Notes under the pieces: model-generated | Databases searched by the model: none | What the model saw: only the letters and a program-made list of their open reading frames with translations | What the model was told of the DNA's origin: nothing | In this document: positions 35,829-47,759 of the stretch, piece after piece | How the letters are laid out: each line of letters begins with the position of its first letter | How positions within the stretch are numbered: the first letter of the stretch is position 1 | Program-made: the position numbers and the translations under genes | Assembly: GCA_910890315.1 (NCBI GenBank) | Contig: CAJVGD010000016.1 | Coordinates: 62,001 to 126,000, forward strand | Source: Serendipita indica DSM 11827 | Taxonomy: Eukaryota > Basidiomycota > Agaricomycetes > Sebacinales > Serendipitaceae | Direction of reading: 5' to 3' | DNA length: 64,000 bases

Positions 35829-38800
35829 ATGGCATCGCGACCAACAATGACCATAACTACTCAGAGAACAGCTCAGAGACCTGGTGCACCATCTACCGTC
35901 TCCACATCGTCTTCGACGTCCTCAAATGCAACCATCCGGCCGCATGTCACCACGCCTAGGGCGACTTCGCCTGCTTCACGCATGTTTGTGACAACTGGAA
36001 GTAATCAGCGCACGAAAGTACCAGGTTCTCGCCAACCACCCTCCAAGACAATCCTCATCAGACACCCCCACTGGGCAGAGTCGTCCACGGTGCAGCAGAA
36101 TACGCCGTTGCTTGATGTAAAAGATGTGCTCAAGGGACTCAGCTGGAGATTGGAACAGTTTCTAGATATGGGGGCTTCCTTCCCTCTCATAGAGCCCGAG
36201 ATGGTCGTTGCGGCACGGCAAGACATGAGCATTTGCGGTAGGAGATAGTCAATTATGCGTCTTTTATGTGTCTGATGCCTCGGAATAGGCACCGCCCTGG
36301 ACTTGCTGGCATCTGCGGTTCTCGCTGACGGCGACCCACCGATTTGCGAGCTGCCACTCGTAAAGATGGATGCAAACGGAAAGCCATATGCGGAGAATAC
36401 GGTACCAGTCACCAGCAGCAACAGCCCAGATGCGCTTAAGCCCTTTTTTGCTGCTTGGCAAAATGTTGCTCAGCGAGTTCAGCAACTCGATCCTCCGAGA
36501 CAGTCTACGATTGCGAGGATTATCTGTGACTTGGATTTGACGGAGAGTGTCATGCATCCCTTGGTGAGTGGTTTGACGTTTTTGCATATGCGATTGATTT
36601 CGTTTTTCTAGGTGAATCAACTAGCCACTGATTTACGAAAGTTGGCCAAGGAGATCAATCAAAGTAGATCGTTCCTGGATCAGCTTGACGAAGCCATGAT
36701 GAATGCGCTCAAGGAGTCTGCCAGGGTGTCAATGATGCCCATTCGCAAAGGCACGATGAATATCATGCAGCTCCCAACTGTCGGAGAAGGTTCAGAGCCG
36801 ACCTCTTCTCAGAATAGCTCACGGTCTTCGTCCCGCTCGTCGCGACGTGGGTCACGATCCCACTCACGATCAAGCTCGCGGCGAGGTGACAAGGGCTACT
36901 CTGACATGAACGGAGAACGGGGACAATCTTTGAAGCCCAAGAGTAGCACTCAGTCCCTAAGGCTGGGAGCAGACAACATGCCGTTGTTGGATGGAGAATA
37001 CGGCGATAATGATGGGACAGCCACCGGATCGGAGGTGCGTCAACGGGATATTTATCCACGGCCATATTGTTGGGACTAATATGACCACGCTAGATGAATC
37101 CCCATCATCACCCGGCGTTAACCGCCTCATCCCCGCGCCCCCTGCGCGCACAGCCGGGCTCATACCCAGAGCGCCCTTCATCACGAAACCAATCAACGGA
37201 TATATACAGCGGAGTTGCACCTATCACAATTCCAGCTTTTACTCCCGGACAGGCCGACCTATCCAACCTCTTGGCCTCTACCCATCTTGAGGACATGCAC
37301 AAGGCTTCTCGAGGAACGACTTTACCGGGCCCACCGCCCAATAACCCGATCGGTGTTGTTCATCTACAACCCATGCCGTCTGACACCCCTCCTGTTCGCC
37401 AACGAGGGCCACGACCACTACCGCCAAGACCCTCTCCATCTCCCCAGCCACCTCAACAACCCCTTGTCAACATGTTTGAGGTACCATCAATGTCTGCAGT
37501 ACCAGACCAAAATGCTCCCGCTCCTGCACCTTTCACAATCCCTCCCCCTCCACCCACCCTGGTCAATATGGCACCGGTGTCTAGCCAGGTTTTCTTTGTA
37601 CCCTCCATCTCAGAAGTCTCTTCATCGTCTGCCTATGACCTCCAAAAGGTTCGAGATCAATATGCGATGGGTTCCAACTCTAGTTTAGCGCACTCTGACC
37701 ACGAATCGGTACGATCACGACGGGTCGGAAGGATCATGTACCCTTCTGCAGAGCCTAGTCAGGGACCACTTCGCAGCGATGGTTTCGTCAATAATGGGTC
37801 CAGCAATCCTCTCATTCCCAATTGGGGATCAGACCCCAACTACCCAACCTGGTATCCAGGCCCCACTGGGAATCCAGTCCCGCAAGTTGTATCGAGTGAA
37901 CCAGAGCCGAAGAAGGAAGGGTTCTTCGACAGCGTGAAAACTTTCCTAGTAGGTCCTCTGCATCTTAACGGAGATCGCCCTGATATTTACTATCTGCTAG
38001 CGCGGTAATCAAGAAAAGTCCTCGCAGTCTTCGGATCGCAACTCATCTGACTCGCGTCTCCATCCAAGCAGCGTTGCGATCACGCCGCAAGATGCCTCAG
38101 CATATTACCGGGGTAGATCAAACTCTCCGCTCCCACATATGCCACCTGCGAATATGGTACACTCTTATGGTCCCATACCTCCTCACCCACATCCTCTGTC
38201 AAACGGCCATTCCCCATCACCGAGACCTGCGTCGCCTCAGATTTCACCCGGCTATGCGAACGCGTTTCAAGCAAATCCAGTTGCAGCGAGTTCTTACCAT
38301 GGCGCAGGTCCGTCTGGGAGCCGGCGTTCAGAGTATGCACCGACGCTCTTGGACAATGCACCAAAGGCGGAAGCGAATCGACCGCGTGAAGATGTCAAAA
38401 ACCCAGATGTAGATGCAATCGTGGAGACGGTGTATGCCGCAATTGCAGAATGCCTGGGCTCGTCTGTCCTCCGACCTGTTCTTGCCAAAGACGAAAAGCG
38501 GGCGTATTACTCTGCGATGGGCCTTGCGATCCTCAACGTATCCCCGACTCTACAACAAGGCTCTGGAGACACACCAAATTTGATCCGAGTCATGTCTAGG
38601 AATGTACGACTGACAGACCTACCTGGAGCGTATCGTACGTGTGCAACCGAGCTTGCGTCGATTGGGCGAGAGGTACGAAAGCTTCGTGAGGAAGATGACG
38701 AGCGCGCCATTGCCTATGTGGCACGAGGCAAATCCCTTCCCGAACCCCGCATAAGCAGGGTGCAGAAATTGCTCGAGAGGGGCGTTGGCTGGGTTGGCGC

Positions 38801-38969
38801 AGATGGACGGGTGCGAGGGACGAGCAACAGGAGTGGTGGGACGGGCAGATCGCTCGAGTTTTCGAACAAGATTACGACGCTCGCGCTAGACATGATGAAG
38901 CTCCCGGCGTTCCAAGAGGAGAAGCTACGAAAGCTGGTTGGGCCTGCTGGAGCGAGTGCAGCATACTGA
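35829..38969 (+). CDS. Large Ser/Pro-rich protein of unknown function
   Basis: I do not recognise this protein of about 970 residues, encoded by five exons that splice cleanly in frame. An N-terminal Ser/Thr-rich leader (MASRPTMTITTQRTAQRPGA) leads to an ordered helical domain at about 85-290: DVLKGLSWRLEQFLDMGASF, TALDLLASAVLADGDP and LDEAMMNALKESARVSMMPI. An SR-like patch (SSRSSSRSSRRGSRSHSRSSS) and long Pro-rich linkers (PPRPSPSPQPPQQP, PPPPPTL) follow. The last 210 residues form a second ordered domain: DVDAIVETVYAAIAECLGSS, KRAYYSAMGLAILNVSP, TDLPGAYRTCATELASIGRE and SNKITTLALDMMKLPAFQEE. The intron near 37949-38023 must end at AAAAG to keep the frame. Two helical domains with disordered, phosphorylatable linkers suggest a scaffold, which is only a guess. 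Confidence 0.75.
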
Positions 38970-39133
38970 AACAGCATGTCGGAGATATTTATTTAATTGA
39001 TGAATGTTACTAGTGCGTCGGCGACGGAAGGTCCATCATTGACTACGGCCGGGTTTGATCGAAGCCAGCAAGCGGCTTTGCATATGGCGCGCGGAGTTTG
39101 ACGGCGTCGCAGCGTCTTTTGACCCCGACCACG

Positions 39134-41180
39134 ATGGCCGCAAACGTCGACGGGCTTGGATTTCTCAACTATTCACGCCCGATCATCGTCCCAGTTGCCT
39201 CACCGCCGCCGCCGCGTCCATTGCGTTCACCAGACCGCGCCCGTACCGACGACGAGCGACCGCGACAGGTAAGGCGGCGCGGCTTAGAATGGTGCTTAAT
39301 TGGCTCACATACACTTTCAGAATGTTTCTGTGAACAGAGTGCGGGCCAGGAGCGTCCCACGAGCAAGAGCGGTATCAACCCCCTCGCCGCCGCCGTTTGC
39401 AGCCCCGCCGAGCGCATATGCAAGTACAAGCCGGAGACAGAGAGAGTCTATACTCAGCCAGCAATCGTCCCTCTATCCTCCGTCCACCGTCACCAGTTCT
39501 GCGTTTTCTGGTCCCGAAACGCCTCCAGAGCATTCTGTTGAACTGCCGCTGCTCGACGCAGACGACGTTTCCTATCGCCTCAAGCTCCTCGTCAAAAACA
39601 ATTACTTTTTACCCCCGCCCCATGTAAAGCCGACGCAGCTCTCATCGACACCGCCTACCCCGCACAAGCCTCCGACCCTCCGCACCCTCTTCCGACCCAA
39701 TAAATCTCCCAAGTCCTCGCCGTCTACACCACAGATACCTGCTCCCGCAATTTCCAAGCCCCGGAATACCCGTCCGCAGAATAGAGTCGTCGTCATTCGC
39801 GAGCAGCTCCAGGACCTATCTCCAGAGCCGCTCCCTCAGTCCGACGATGCAAATAATACTTTTTATGACTTTGTAGACCCTACTACGGCCGTGGATGCCG
39901 TCCAGTATGTCGCACCACCCCGCCAGGTCGTTGTTTCGCCCCAGCAACCGACCGGAGATTGGCGAAAGGATCTATTGCAACAAGCAGTAGGATTGAGCCT
40001 CGTCTCTCCACCCGTCCGAAAGCAATCCCTGCCCTCGGAGCAAAATCCATCGTCGTCGTCATATGGCCAACCCATCACGTCGCTGCCGACCTTGACTGCC
40101 GCTTCTGGCGATGCCAGGCCCCTTCGACTGCAAGAGCCCAATAGTTCCACTCTCAATCCGCCTCCGAGACCACGCCGTGATCGAACACGAAGTGCCGACG
40201 AGTCGCCCGTGCAAAGAAGCTCTCCGCCCGCCGAACTCGAACACAGCCCAAAATCTATCGTTCAACATCTTCAGGAACATTCTGTGGATTCTGAGCGCAC
40301 AAGCATGTTCATCCGGCCGTCCTTTACTCAGTCACCCCGTCCTTCCCTTTCGCAATCCATGCCATATGGTGCCAGCCCCTTTGGGCTCTCGACAGAGCAG
40401 CCGCGATATTCTGCGGCCACTGAATTTACTCAGTCACACTACGACGACCAGGAAGCTGGGAGAAACACCCCTTCCCGGCCTTCGATGTCTGCTTCGTCGA
40501 TCCACTCTGCTCCTCGACCTTCCATTTCGGAATCTCGCGTTTCTCACTACTCTGCCACGTTTGGTGAACGTCGGAGAGAGCCAAAGTCTCGCGCTTCAAA
40601 CGATCAAGGCTCAAGCAATTCAAGTCTTGCTTACCTGCGGTGTCGGTCCCGCTCGAGGTCTCTCTCGCCATCCAGGCGGACATCTTCTTCAACGACACAA
40701 CAAGCACCTCCTCCTCCAGTTCCACCGCTCCCATCTTCTGATACGGAAGGCCATTCAACTATCATCTATGTACACCCGACAGGGGCGCTCTCTAACAGCG
40801 CCCTCGGGCCCACCACTCCTAGCACGGCTAAACATCACACCCCAGTCGATAATTCGCCTGTGCCAACGCTCGATCCTAGGCGAGGGATCACCAATTGCCC
40901 ACCCATTAGCCCCTCCTCACCTCGTTTCTTTGCCTTTCGATCGCCCAAGACTGTACCACAGCCCCTTTCCGTGACAGTTGATGTCGAACCCACGAATGAG
41001 AGTCCGACACCCGTGGATGCAGCGACTCGTCGAGCCGAAGGAATAACGGCCGTTGAGCAATGGCGGGATACCCAGGCTCAGCAGGAAGAGGCTCGAAAGT
41101 TTGACGGCATGATCGTGCAGCACTTGGAATCAGAAAAGGACCGATTCCGCCAAATAGCCAACAGAGGCCGTGCGGAATGA
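39134..41180 (+). CDS. Pro/Ser-rich protein of unknown function
   Basis: I do not recognise this protein of about 665 residues. Exon 1 starts MAANVDGLGFLNYSRPIIVP at 39134 and joins by one intron to NVSVNRVRARSVPRARAVS. The rest is one long exon. It is disordered by composition, with many P-P-P and S-P sites. Possible short functional pieces are SVELPLLDADDVSYRLKLLV (a helix with Leu-rich face), PNKSPKSSPS, DNSPVPTLDPRRG and the C-terminal helix TRRAEGITAVEQWRDTQAQQ followed by charged EEARKFDGMIVQHLESEKDR. The C-terminal helix looks the most conserved-like part. No enzyme motif, signal peptide or membrane segment is visible. The codon use looks coding throughout, which supports a real gene. 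Confidence 0.7.
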
Positions 41181-41385
41181 GCATTTTCTCCATTTCGTCT
41201 CTTTCACTCTTGCACATATCTGGACAATCCCATCGTTCGTTGGACATCCTGTCTTTTAACACTCTCTTTTGGATGGATTATTCTCCCTGCGTCGCGCTTT
41301 GTTCGACTAGGCGCCAAGGATAGACACAGTGTAACCGTATATACAGGTTCATCGATACTTTTTCGGGAATCCCCTTCTCAATCCT

Positions 41386-42326
41386 TTATTCGTCCATTTC
41401 ATTCCCAGCTCTTAGATTACGCGGGCCGGCGCTGTCGGAAATGGAGGCGACCAGAGAGGTCGTGCGTTTGGAGATGACACTGTTCATCTCGTCTCGAATT
41501 ACGGTTACCGCTTCACAGGCAATTTTGAAGACGGCCTCGAATCGAGTGACATGAAGCCTGGCCTCCATGTTTAGTAGGGTGACTTTGCCGGAGCGAGGCA
41601 TGACCGCAACGGTGAGATGAGGCATGTCGTTTTCTTCGTGGTGAGTGAGGTCGAGAAGAACTGCCGTCGAATGTAGCCCAGCGGATACTGCAACAACCTG
41701 GTCATACATGGCGACTCCGGCGTCTGTAAGGGCGAGTGTGACCGAGTTGATTGCTGCCTGAAGTGTCCCTCCATCTTGTTGATGTATTTCAACGACAATA
41801 TCAATCTGTGATCGTGGATAAAGTCCAGTCTGGACGACAGATTCGAACGTAGACTCGATGGCAGCCCCGAGTTCCAAGAGCCGCCTAAAGAGGTGTCAGA
41901 TATACAATGATAAAGGCCTAAAAGATATGCAGGTAACGCACTTGTCACCTCGACCTCGCCGTCGTCCTGCCATGCCACCAGAAAAAGGGAGCATGGCGAC
42001 TTGAACGCTGAGTTTTGCACGGTCGTGGATTGCCTCCCTTCTCAACAGCGGCTCTCTTGGGCCAAAGACTCGAGCTGACACTACGGTCAGGCCATGGCCG
42101 ACGATAGCAGAGCCGTCTGGAGCGTTTGGATGCGGATTCGAGGCCGAGTCATGCAAATTTATTGTCCTGGGCCGAGAGGAGTCTCCAAGGATAATCTCTA
42201 ATGACCTCAACTCGTACTGCGTCCGTCCATCGGATCGGTAACCACCCGCATTAAGAATTTCGACCCGTGAACTCTGAATCGACCATCAATCGTCTTCTTT
42301 CGTATTTTGACTGATAAGCAGACCAT
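41386..42326 (-). CDS. RRP41: Exosome subunit RRP41/Ski6 (RNase PH fold), ATG-only first exon
   Basis: Rrp41 is one of the six RNase PH-like subunits of the RNA exosome ring, acting in 3'-end processing and decay in nucleus and cytoplasm. After the apparent first exon, a lone ATG at 42326-42324, the second exon reads SSRVEILNAGGYRSDGRTQYELRSLEIIL, the standard RRP41 start. Next comes VVSARVFGPREPLLRREA, then LSVQVAMLPFSG, RLLELGAAIESTFESVVQTGLYPRSQIDI, VEIHQQDGGTLQAAINSVTLALTDAGVAM, AVSAGLHSTAVLLDLTHHEE and RFEAVFKIACEAVTVI. It ends AGNEMDE at 41386. Apart from the start exon, one more intron (near 41885-41942) is used. The gene lies 81 bp beyond the end of FOX2 on the same strand. Confidence 0.9.
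42274..42323 (-). other. 50-nt intron directly after the RRP41 start codon
   Basis: The frame of the conserved RRP41 start SSRVEILN has a stop three codons or so upstream and no ATG. A GT directly after an upstream ATG (42326-42324) and a GATTCAG acceptor bound a 50-nt intron, the usual size here. Splicing restores M-SSRVEILN. The first exon would contribute only the start codon. Confidence 0.65.
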
Positions 42327-42407
42327 AGTGTTCACGCAGAGGGATAGCTTGCAAACAGGAGAGCAATATGGAAGAATACAAAAAGGGATCCGACAATAAC
42401 CACGCGC

Positions 42408-45400
42408 CTAGATCTTCGATCGACCCTCTTTGAGTGTGGCAGCCGCAGCAGATAGACAAATTGTACCCCTCTCCTTGACCTTGGTGACTAAGTGAAGGAT
42501 TTAGTGACGCACAGGTCGTTCACTTTAGGCTACTCACCAAAGATGACTTTGTCCCCTTCCTTCCACATCTCAGTGACAAGGGTCTCACCAGGATAGACAG
42601 AACCGGAGAACCTGGCCTTGATATCCTTGAATTCGCCATAGGTCTGGAGAACATGCTTGCCCGCAAAACCAAAGAATGCAAGACCATGCCTTCATAGCGT
42701 CAGTATGCTCATTTGACAGCATTGAGCCAGACTCACAGAATAGGTCTGTCAAACCCTCCAATAGCCGCAAACTCTGGTTGAATCTAGAGGGCGGCATGAG
42801 CGGCAGGAGGTTTAGCCATCATGCGCGCACTCACATGCAATGGGTTGGCATCTCCACTTAGCCGATACAAAGCCGCTTGTGATGACAATGTTCGTTCTTC
42901 CACCACAGCGTCTGGTGCGCGCTTCGGTGGAACGTTGGCGGCGCTAGCAGCACCACGATCTATATCATACATGAGCTTTTTCCACGTCCTTAGAAGTCAA
43001 ATCAGCTCACCTTTCCCAGTCTTCTTCCCCCCAAAACCTCCAGATCCGCGCAGGACGACCGTGGACTGATTCTCGAAAACGAGCTTGCCTGATGCTTTAT
43101 CCTTGGTGTATACAATGGCTGTAACGGCCGTTTGTTTCCCCTTGTCGAGGACCTCAAGCAACCTGTACGAAGAGTTAAGTCTCGACCTGCCATCCAAGAT
43201 ATGTGCACCGACTTGACTTCGTTTATGAGCGTTCCGCTCGTGGGAATAGCACCTTTGATCTCGAGATACTGTTCCCCGTGAAGTAGCTTGGCCTGTATGC
43301 ATCGTTAGTGACATTCCACATGACAGGACTGACGGTGACTGGATAAACGCACAGGATTGAAATTCGGAACCCAATCGAATCCCAAACCTGCACTGGCCGG
43401 GAACTGTGGAATCACACCGAAAGTCGGGAGAGCCTGGAAGTTGTCGTCGTTTTCAAACACCCACTGTAGATCCTTCTCTGTGGCTCCTATCCCGAGATTG
43501 TACAGAATAACATCCTTCTCCGTGTACGTAAACTCGCTAGGCTCGATCTTCCGCTTCTTGGCTTCGACGACGACGGGAGGGTCCTCTGGATCAATAAAGC
43601 TTTCATGGTCGTCGTCAGAGGTAGTGGCGTTGTTACCAAAGTTTTCGACAATCTTCAAATATTTAGACGGCACGGAGATCTCGATTCCAGCAGACATACC
43701 TGTTGGAGGGCTTCCTGGGTAGACGTGGGATGGGTCGCACGATCATCTATACACGTTCAGACCGACTATACCACACAAATTTCTCACATACCGAATCTTG
43801 TAATGATCTCCCATTTTGAGACAACTGCCTCCGGGGTCAATTCTTTGTTATGGGGGAATCCATACCCGCCGGATCGTTGCCAGCGAGTCTCGGCTGCCCA
43901 GCCGCCAGTAACCTCAAATAGACGCCCAGTGGTGCTCTCATTTGCTACATGTACTTTGAGCGAGAGGGAATCGTGATGCAAAGAGATTAGACACACCTTG
44001 GCTGGTCAAATATCCCACAATTGGGGCAACAAACTCTGGTTTGAACATTTCTACCATCTCTTGTGGCCTTATGTGGACTCAGTCATGGGTCATTTGTGAT
44101 TTTTGGTGCCTTACCAAATTGTTTGAGTCATTGCAGTTCCAGCAGAAGGCGCAAGAACGTTCGCAAAGATGCCATATTTGCGCCCTTCGATAGCCAAGCT
44201 CTTGGTGAAGCCTATGATTGCAGCTTTTGCGGTGGAATACTGTTCAGTGGCTTAGGAGAATACTCATAACTTTCGTCAATGCTCACGTTGGCCTGTCCAA
44301 AATTGCCATCTACAATCATCTTGAGTATAGATGTCAGAAGAGGTAACGATAGACCTACAAATCCCAACCGAGGACGCTGTGGTGAGTATCCGACCGTACT
44401 TCTGTTGCTGAAAAATGGGCCACACGGCTTTTGCACCCTGAAAATAATGATAAATCGAGGAATGCCGGGTATTTGTGAGTATGCTACCTTATAAGTACCC
44501 CTGTGGAAGGTGAGTTGGTTGTTTTGTTGATGAATAAGAGTGCGCACCTAAGATGAACTTGAATGACATCGTCCCATTCCTTTTCCGACATCGCGGTGAA
44601 TGACTTGTCCCTAAGGATACCAGCGTTTGCGACAAGAACATGCACGCCTTTGAACGCATCGAGAGCACCCTTTACCAAAGCCTCTCCATTTTCGGCGGAA
44701 CAAACGACTGCGACGGCCTTTCCGCCGGCTGAGGGGTGTCTGAGCATTGATTTGTCCAGGTGGAAGACGTCGGCGCACCTTTGACGATATCGTCAACAAC
44801 GGCATTGGCACCCTTTTCGCTAACGTCGTTGACGACAACGTTGGCACCGAGGGAGGCAAACATCAGCGAATAGACGCGCCCAAGACCTGCACCTGCACCG
44901 GTGACAATAACGGTCTGGTTATCGAAGCGAACGGCGGGAGACGATTGTTTATTCTCAGGGAGTTGCTTGGATTCCTCAAGCAGGGCCTGTACAAAGAATT
45001 GAGCAAGAAGTCAAATGACCATCTAGACCTACCTGGAGATTCGTATCGCCCATACCATTTGGATGGGTAGCGTTGGAGAAATCAGTCACTTCTGCCCATC
45101 GTTCCCTAACCGCGGAAGGAGTAAAGGTGTAATCTGTTTTGAAAATGGCACCTTTGCTCCTTTCCCAACGAATTTCTGCAACGAATCCTGCCCCTACTTC
45201 AAAAACTTTGCCGCTTGCGTCTGGGCCATTCGGATGGGTCAATGCTGCAACCAATGGAACGACAAATTCGGGCTGATCATTAGAAGATAAGTGACACGTG
45301 GCTAGTGCAAGTAAACTTAACAAACCTTAAGCCCAGCGAGCATTTCAGGTGGCATGACAGTCTCTGTCATTGGAGAAGCTGCAATCTACACCCAACAGTC

Positions 45401-46247
45401 AGACAGATGAGGCCTATGGTATCGAACGTACTGGTGCGATAGCGGTCGATTTGATATTGTATTTTGCTCCCTCTCGCGCAAGCGTCTTGGTGAAGCCAAT
45501 TAGACCCATCTTCGCTGCACTGTAATTAGCCTGGCCAAAGTTGCCATATATCCCTGCCGCGCTTGCTGTGTTGATGATTCTGCCAAACTTCTGCTTTCGG
45601 AAGATTGGCCAAGCGGCTTTGGTGCATGCAAAGGCACCCTTCAAATGGACGAGCTGAATAGCATCCCATTCCTACAGTTCTCTCGTCAAGGTTCAAGCCT
45701 TTATATAATGTAGTGTCGTACCTGATCAGACATGTTCTTGAATCTTATAGCTGCAAGTCAGGCACCCAGCTGGAACGACGAAAGTAAGCGCGTACCCTTT
45801 GTCTCTGGTCGAACGTCATTTATACAGAGTAGATGTCTCAAGACCCTGAATACTCACCTGAGAATTCCGGCGTTGTTGATGAGAATGGTGATACCACCAA
45901 ATGCATCGACAGCAGACTTGATGACAGCAGCACCGTCCGCTACAGAAGAAGTGTTCGCAATGGCCTTTCCACCAGCTTTGTACGAAAGGAGTCTCAGTCG
46001 GGCGGTTGATCGACGACGGGCACAGCTACCAGACCTTTGGTGATTTCTGCAACGACTCGGTCGGCAGCATCCTTGCTAACATCGTTTACCACCACATTTG
46101 CGCCTCTAGAGGCGAAAAAGAGCGAATAGCTATGACCAGGGGCTCAGTTCTCCTTCGGTTGCAAGAGCAGATTGCGTACGCTTTGCCAAGTCCGCCTCCA
46201 GCTCCAGTGATAACAACGGTATGCTTCTCAAAACTTAACGGCGACAT
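42408..46247 (-). CDS. FOX2: Multifunctional peroxisomal beta-oxidation enzyme FOX2 (MFE-2)
   Basis: FOX2 performs hydration and (3R)-specific dehydrogenation of enoyl-CoA in peroxisomes. Two SDR dehydrogenase domains come first. Domain [77 protein letters not shown] with the catalytic Y-x3-K, and [19 protein letters not shown]. Domain B repeats these: [54 protein letters not shown] and [12 protein letters not shown] across an intron. Then comes the C-terminal hydratase 2 domain with a hotdog fold: [23 protein letters not shown] (hydratase motif with D and H) and [16 protein letters not shown]. The last residues are GRSKI, a peroxisome signal close to SKL. Many short introns are used. The length of about 900 residues matches the family. 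Confidence 0.95.
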
Positions 46248-46401
46248 TTCTACGATGGTTTGGAGGAGTCCAAGATGTTGGACTAGGTCCGGTTATGCGT
46301 ACGGCTATGATGCTACCCGGGTCACATTACACCTCACGTGTTTTCATTACAAGAGGAAATATTTCACGAGCGTGAAATACAGGTGCGAATAACAGTAAAC
46401 G

Positions 46402-47711
46402 TCACTCCAGGTCCGCTGGACGCGAGCTCCATATCGGCATGGGAACTTCCAGTCCACCTGAGAATAAAGATTTGCTGTTGGAGCTTGTGAAGAGAACGTT
46501 ACATGCATAGCACAAGGTACCGGGAGCATCCCTGGGGCTCGAGGCGAGTATTGCAACTGCATGTTGTTGACTATCTTCGTCGGTGGCAGACTTCATCGGT
46601 CTATGTATAGAACTAGGTAAATTGGCAACAATCAGACTGGCGACTCACCTATAACATAGCGAACATTGGCTCGGGCGGTCGCCTCTGGGGCTGACTTTAG
46701 CGCATGTCTTTGTGATAGTCGAGACCGTGGACGGATAATCCCTTTCGAGGCCGGTGATGAATTCTGATTGGCGTTAGCGAGCACGTTTTCACCTGAGTAT
46801 GGCGCACCTCTTGTCAAATGGGAGATACTCGCCGAGGTCCCACTCCAATCTTCCAAGCTATTTACCCTCGAGATCACTTTGAGATTCTTCCAGTATACAT
46901 AGCTGGCGCACTCCTTGGATCCCAGATCTCGCAATGGATTGAAGCTGAGAAGGCCATTCCAAGATGCCACTGTCTCGTCCGATATTGAAGCACCTCGCCC
47001 TGAGCAAATGTTCGAAAGGAGAGCTATGGAGAGACTAGACATGTTTCGACCGAGTATGAGATGAGTGGCACCCAGAGATTTGGCTGTGCGTTCGAGCAAT
47101 CTCCGCGTCAGTAGGTTGATACTGTCCACCATGCCTGTACGAGTCGGTATACTTTGTATGTGAGAGCGCAGTAATCTGGATGGTTGTACTATTTCCATTG
47201 AGACGAGTCAATACACTAGTGGTGTGGACGAACCGTCGCTACCCTCGTCAAAACACGCTTCAAGAGGCACTTGAGTTAGACGGAAATCGGGGTAAGACGT
47301 GACAATCCGTTGTACTTCTGCTGAGCTTGGCCCTTGATAACCACTCAGGTCTTCGATAGCGCTTTGATCGACGTAGATGACGTCAATATGATCCCATCTG
47401 TGCTTTCTAGAGCGTGTCGAAGACGAGCCCAATATATTTGCCACCAGCTCCAGGAGGAGCGTAGAGCCCAGTCCTCCAGAATATGCGATGGCAAGAATCG
47501 AGGAAGAGGCACTATTCGGAGGTATGTGGTCATCTATAACCTTTCTGAATCTCTGTACGACGAGTGCCTCTGTGCACGGTCGACAGTAGACGAGCCCCCG
47601 GAGAACAAGCGCCCCCGCGTCTCGTTTACACTTGATGCATGTCTTCCCCAGCCCTTTTCTTCTCTTTTGCATCCTTTCTTCGCCACCAACAGGTATCTCG
47701 CATGAAGCCAT
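46402..47711 (-). CDS. NCS2: Cytoplasmic tRNA 2-thiolation protein 2 (CTU2/NCS2)
   Basis: CTU2/Ncs2 partners Ctu1/Ncs6 in thiolating the wobble uridine (mcm5s2U34) of tRNA-Lys, Glu and Gln. The start, ATG at 47711, gives MASCEIPVGGEERM followed by KTCIKCKRDAGALVLRGLVYCRPC, whose C-x2-C pairs are the N-terminal zinc-binding motif. The PP-loop-like site is AYSGGLGSTLLLELV, as in CTU2 where it is degenerate. Next come DVIYVDQSAIEDLSG and, after an intron, SIPTRTGMVDSINLLTRRLLERTA, LGATHLILGRNMSSLSIALLS and GRGASI. The C-terminal exon contains GTLCYACNVLF, another Cys pair, and ends SSRPADLE at 46402. The intron near 47160-47225 can be bounded in two ways; a GTAGCG donor gives 54 nt and is favoured. 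It is head to head with CFT1, with 48 bp between start codons. Confidence 0.88.
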
Positions 47712-47759
47712 GATCAGAGTCAGGTGGAAAGACAAAAACCCGACTTGCTCCTCACCATC

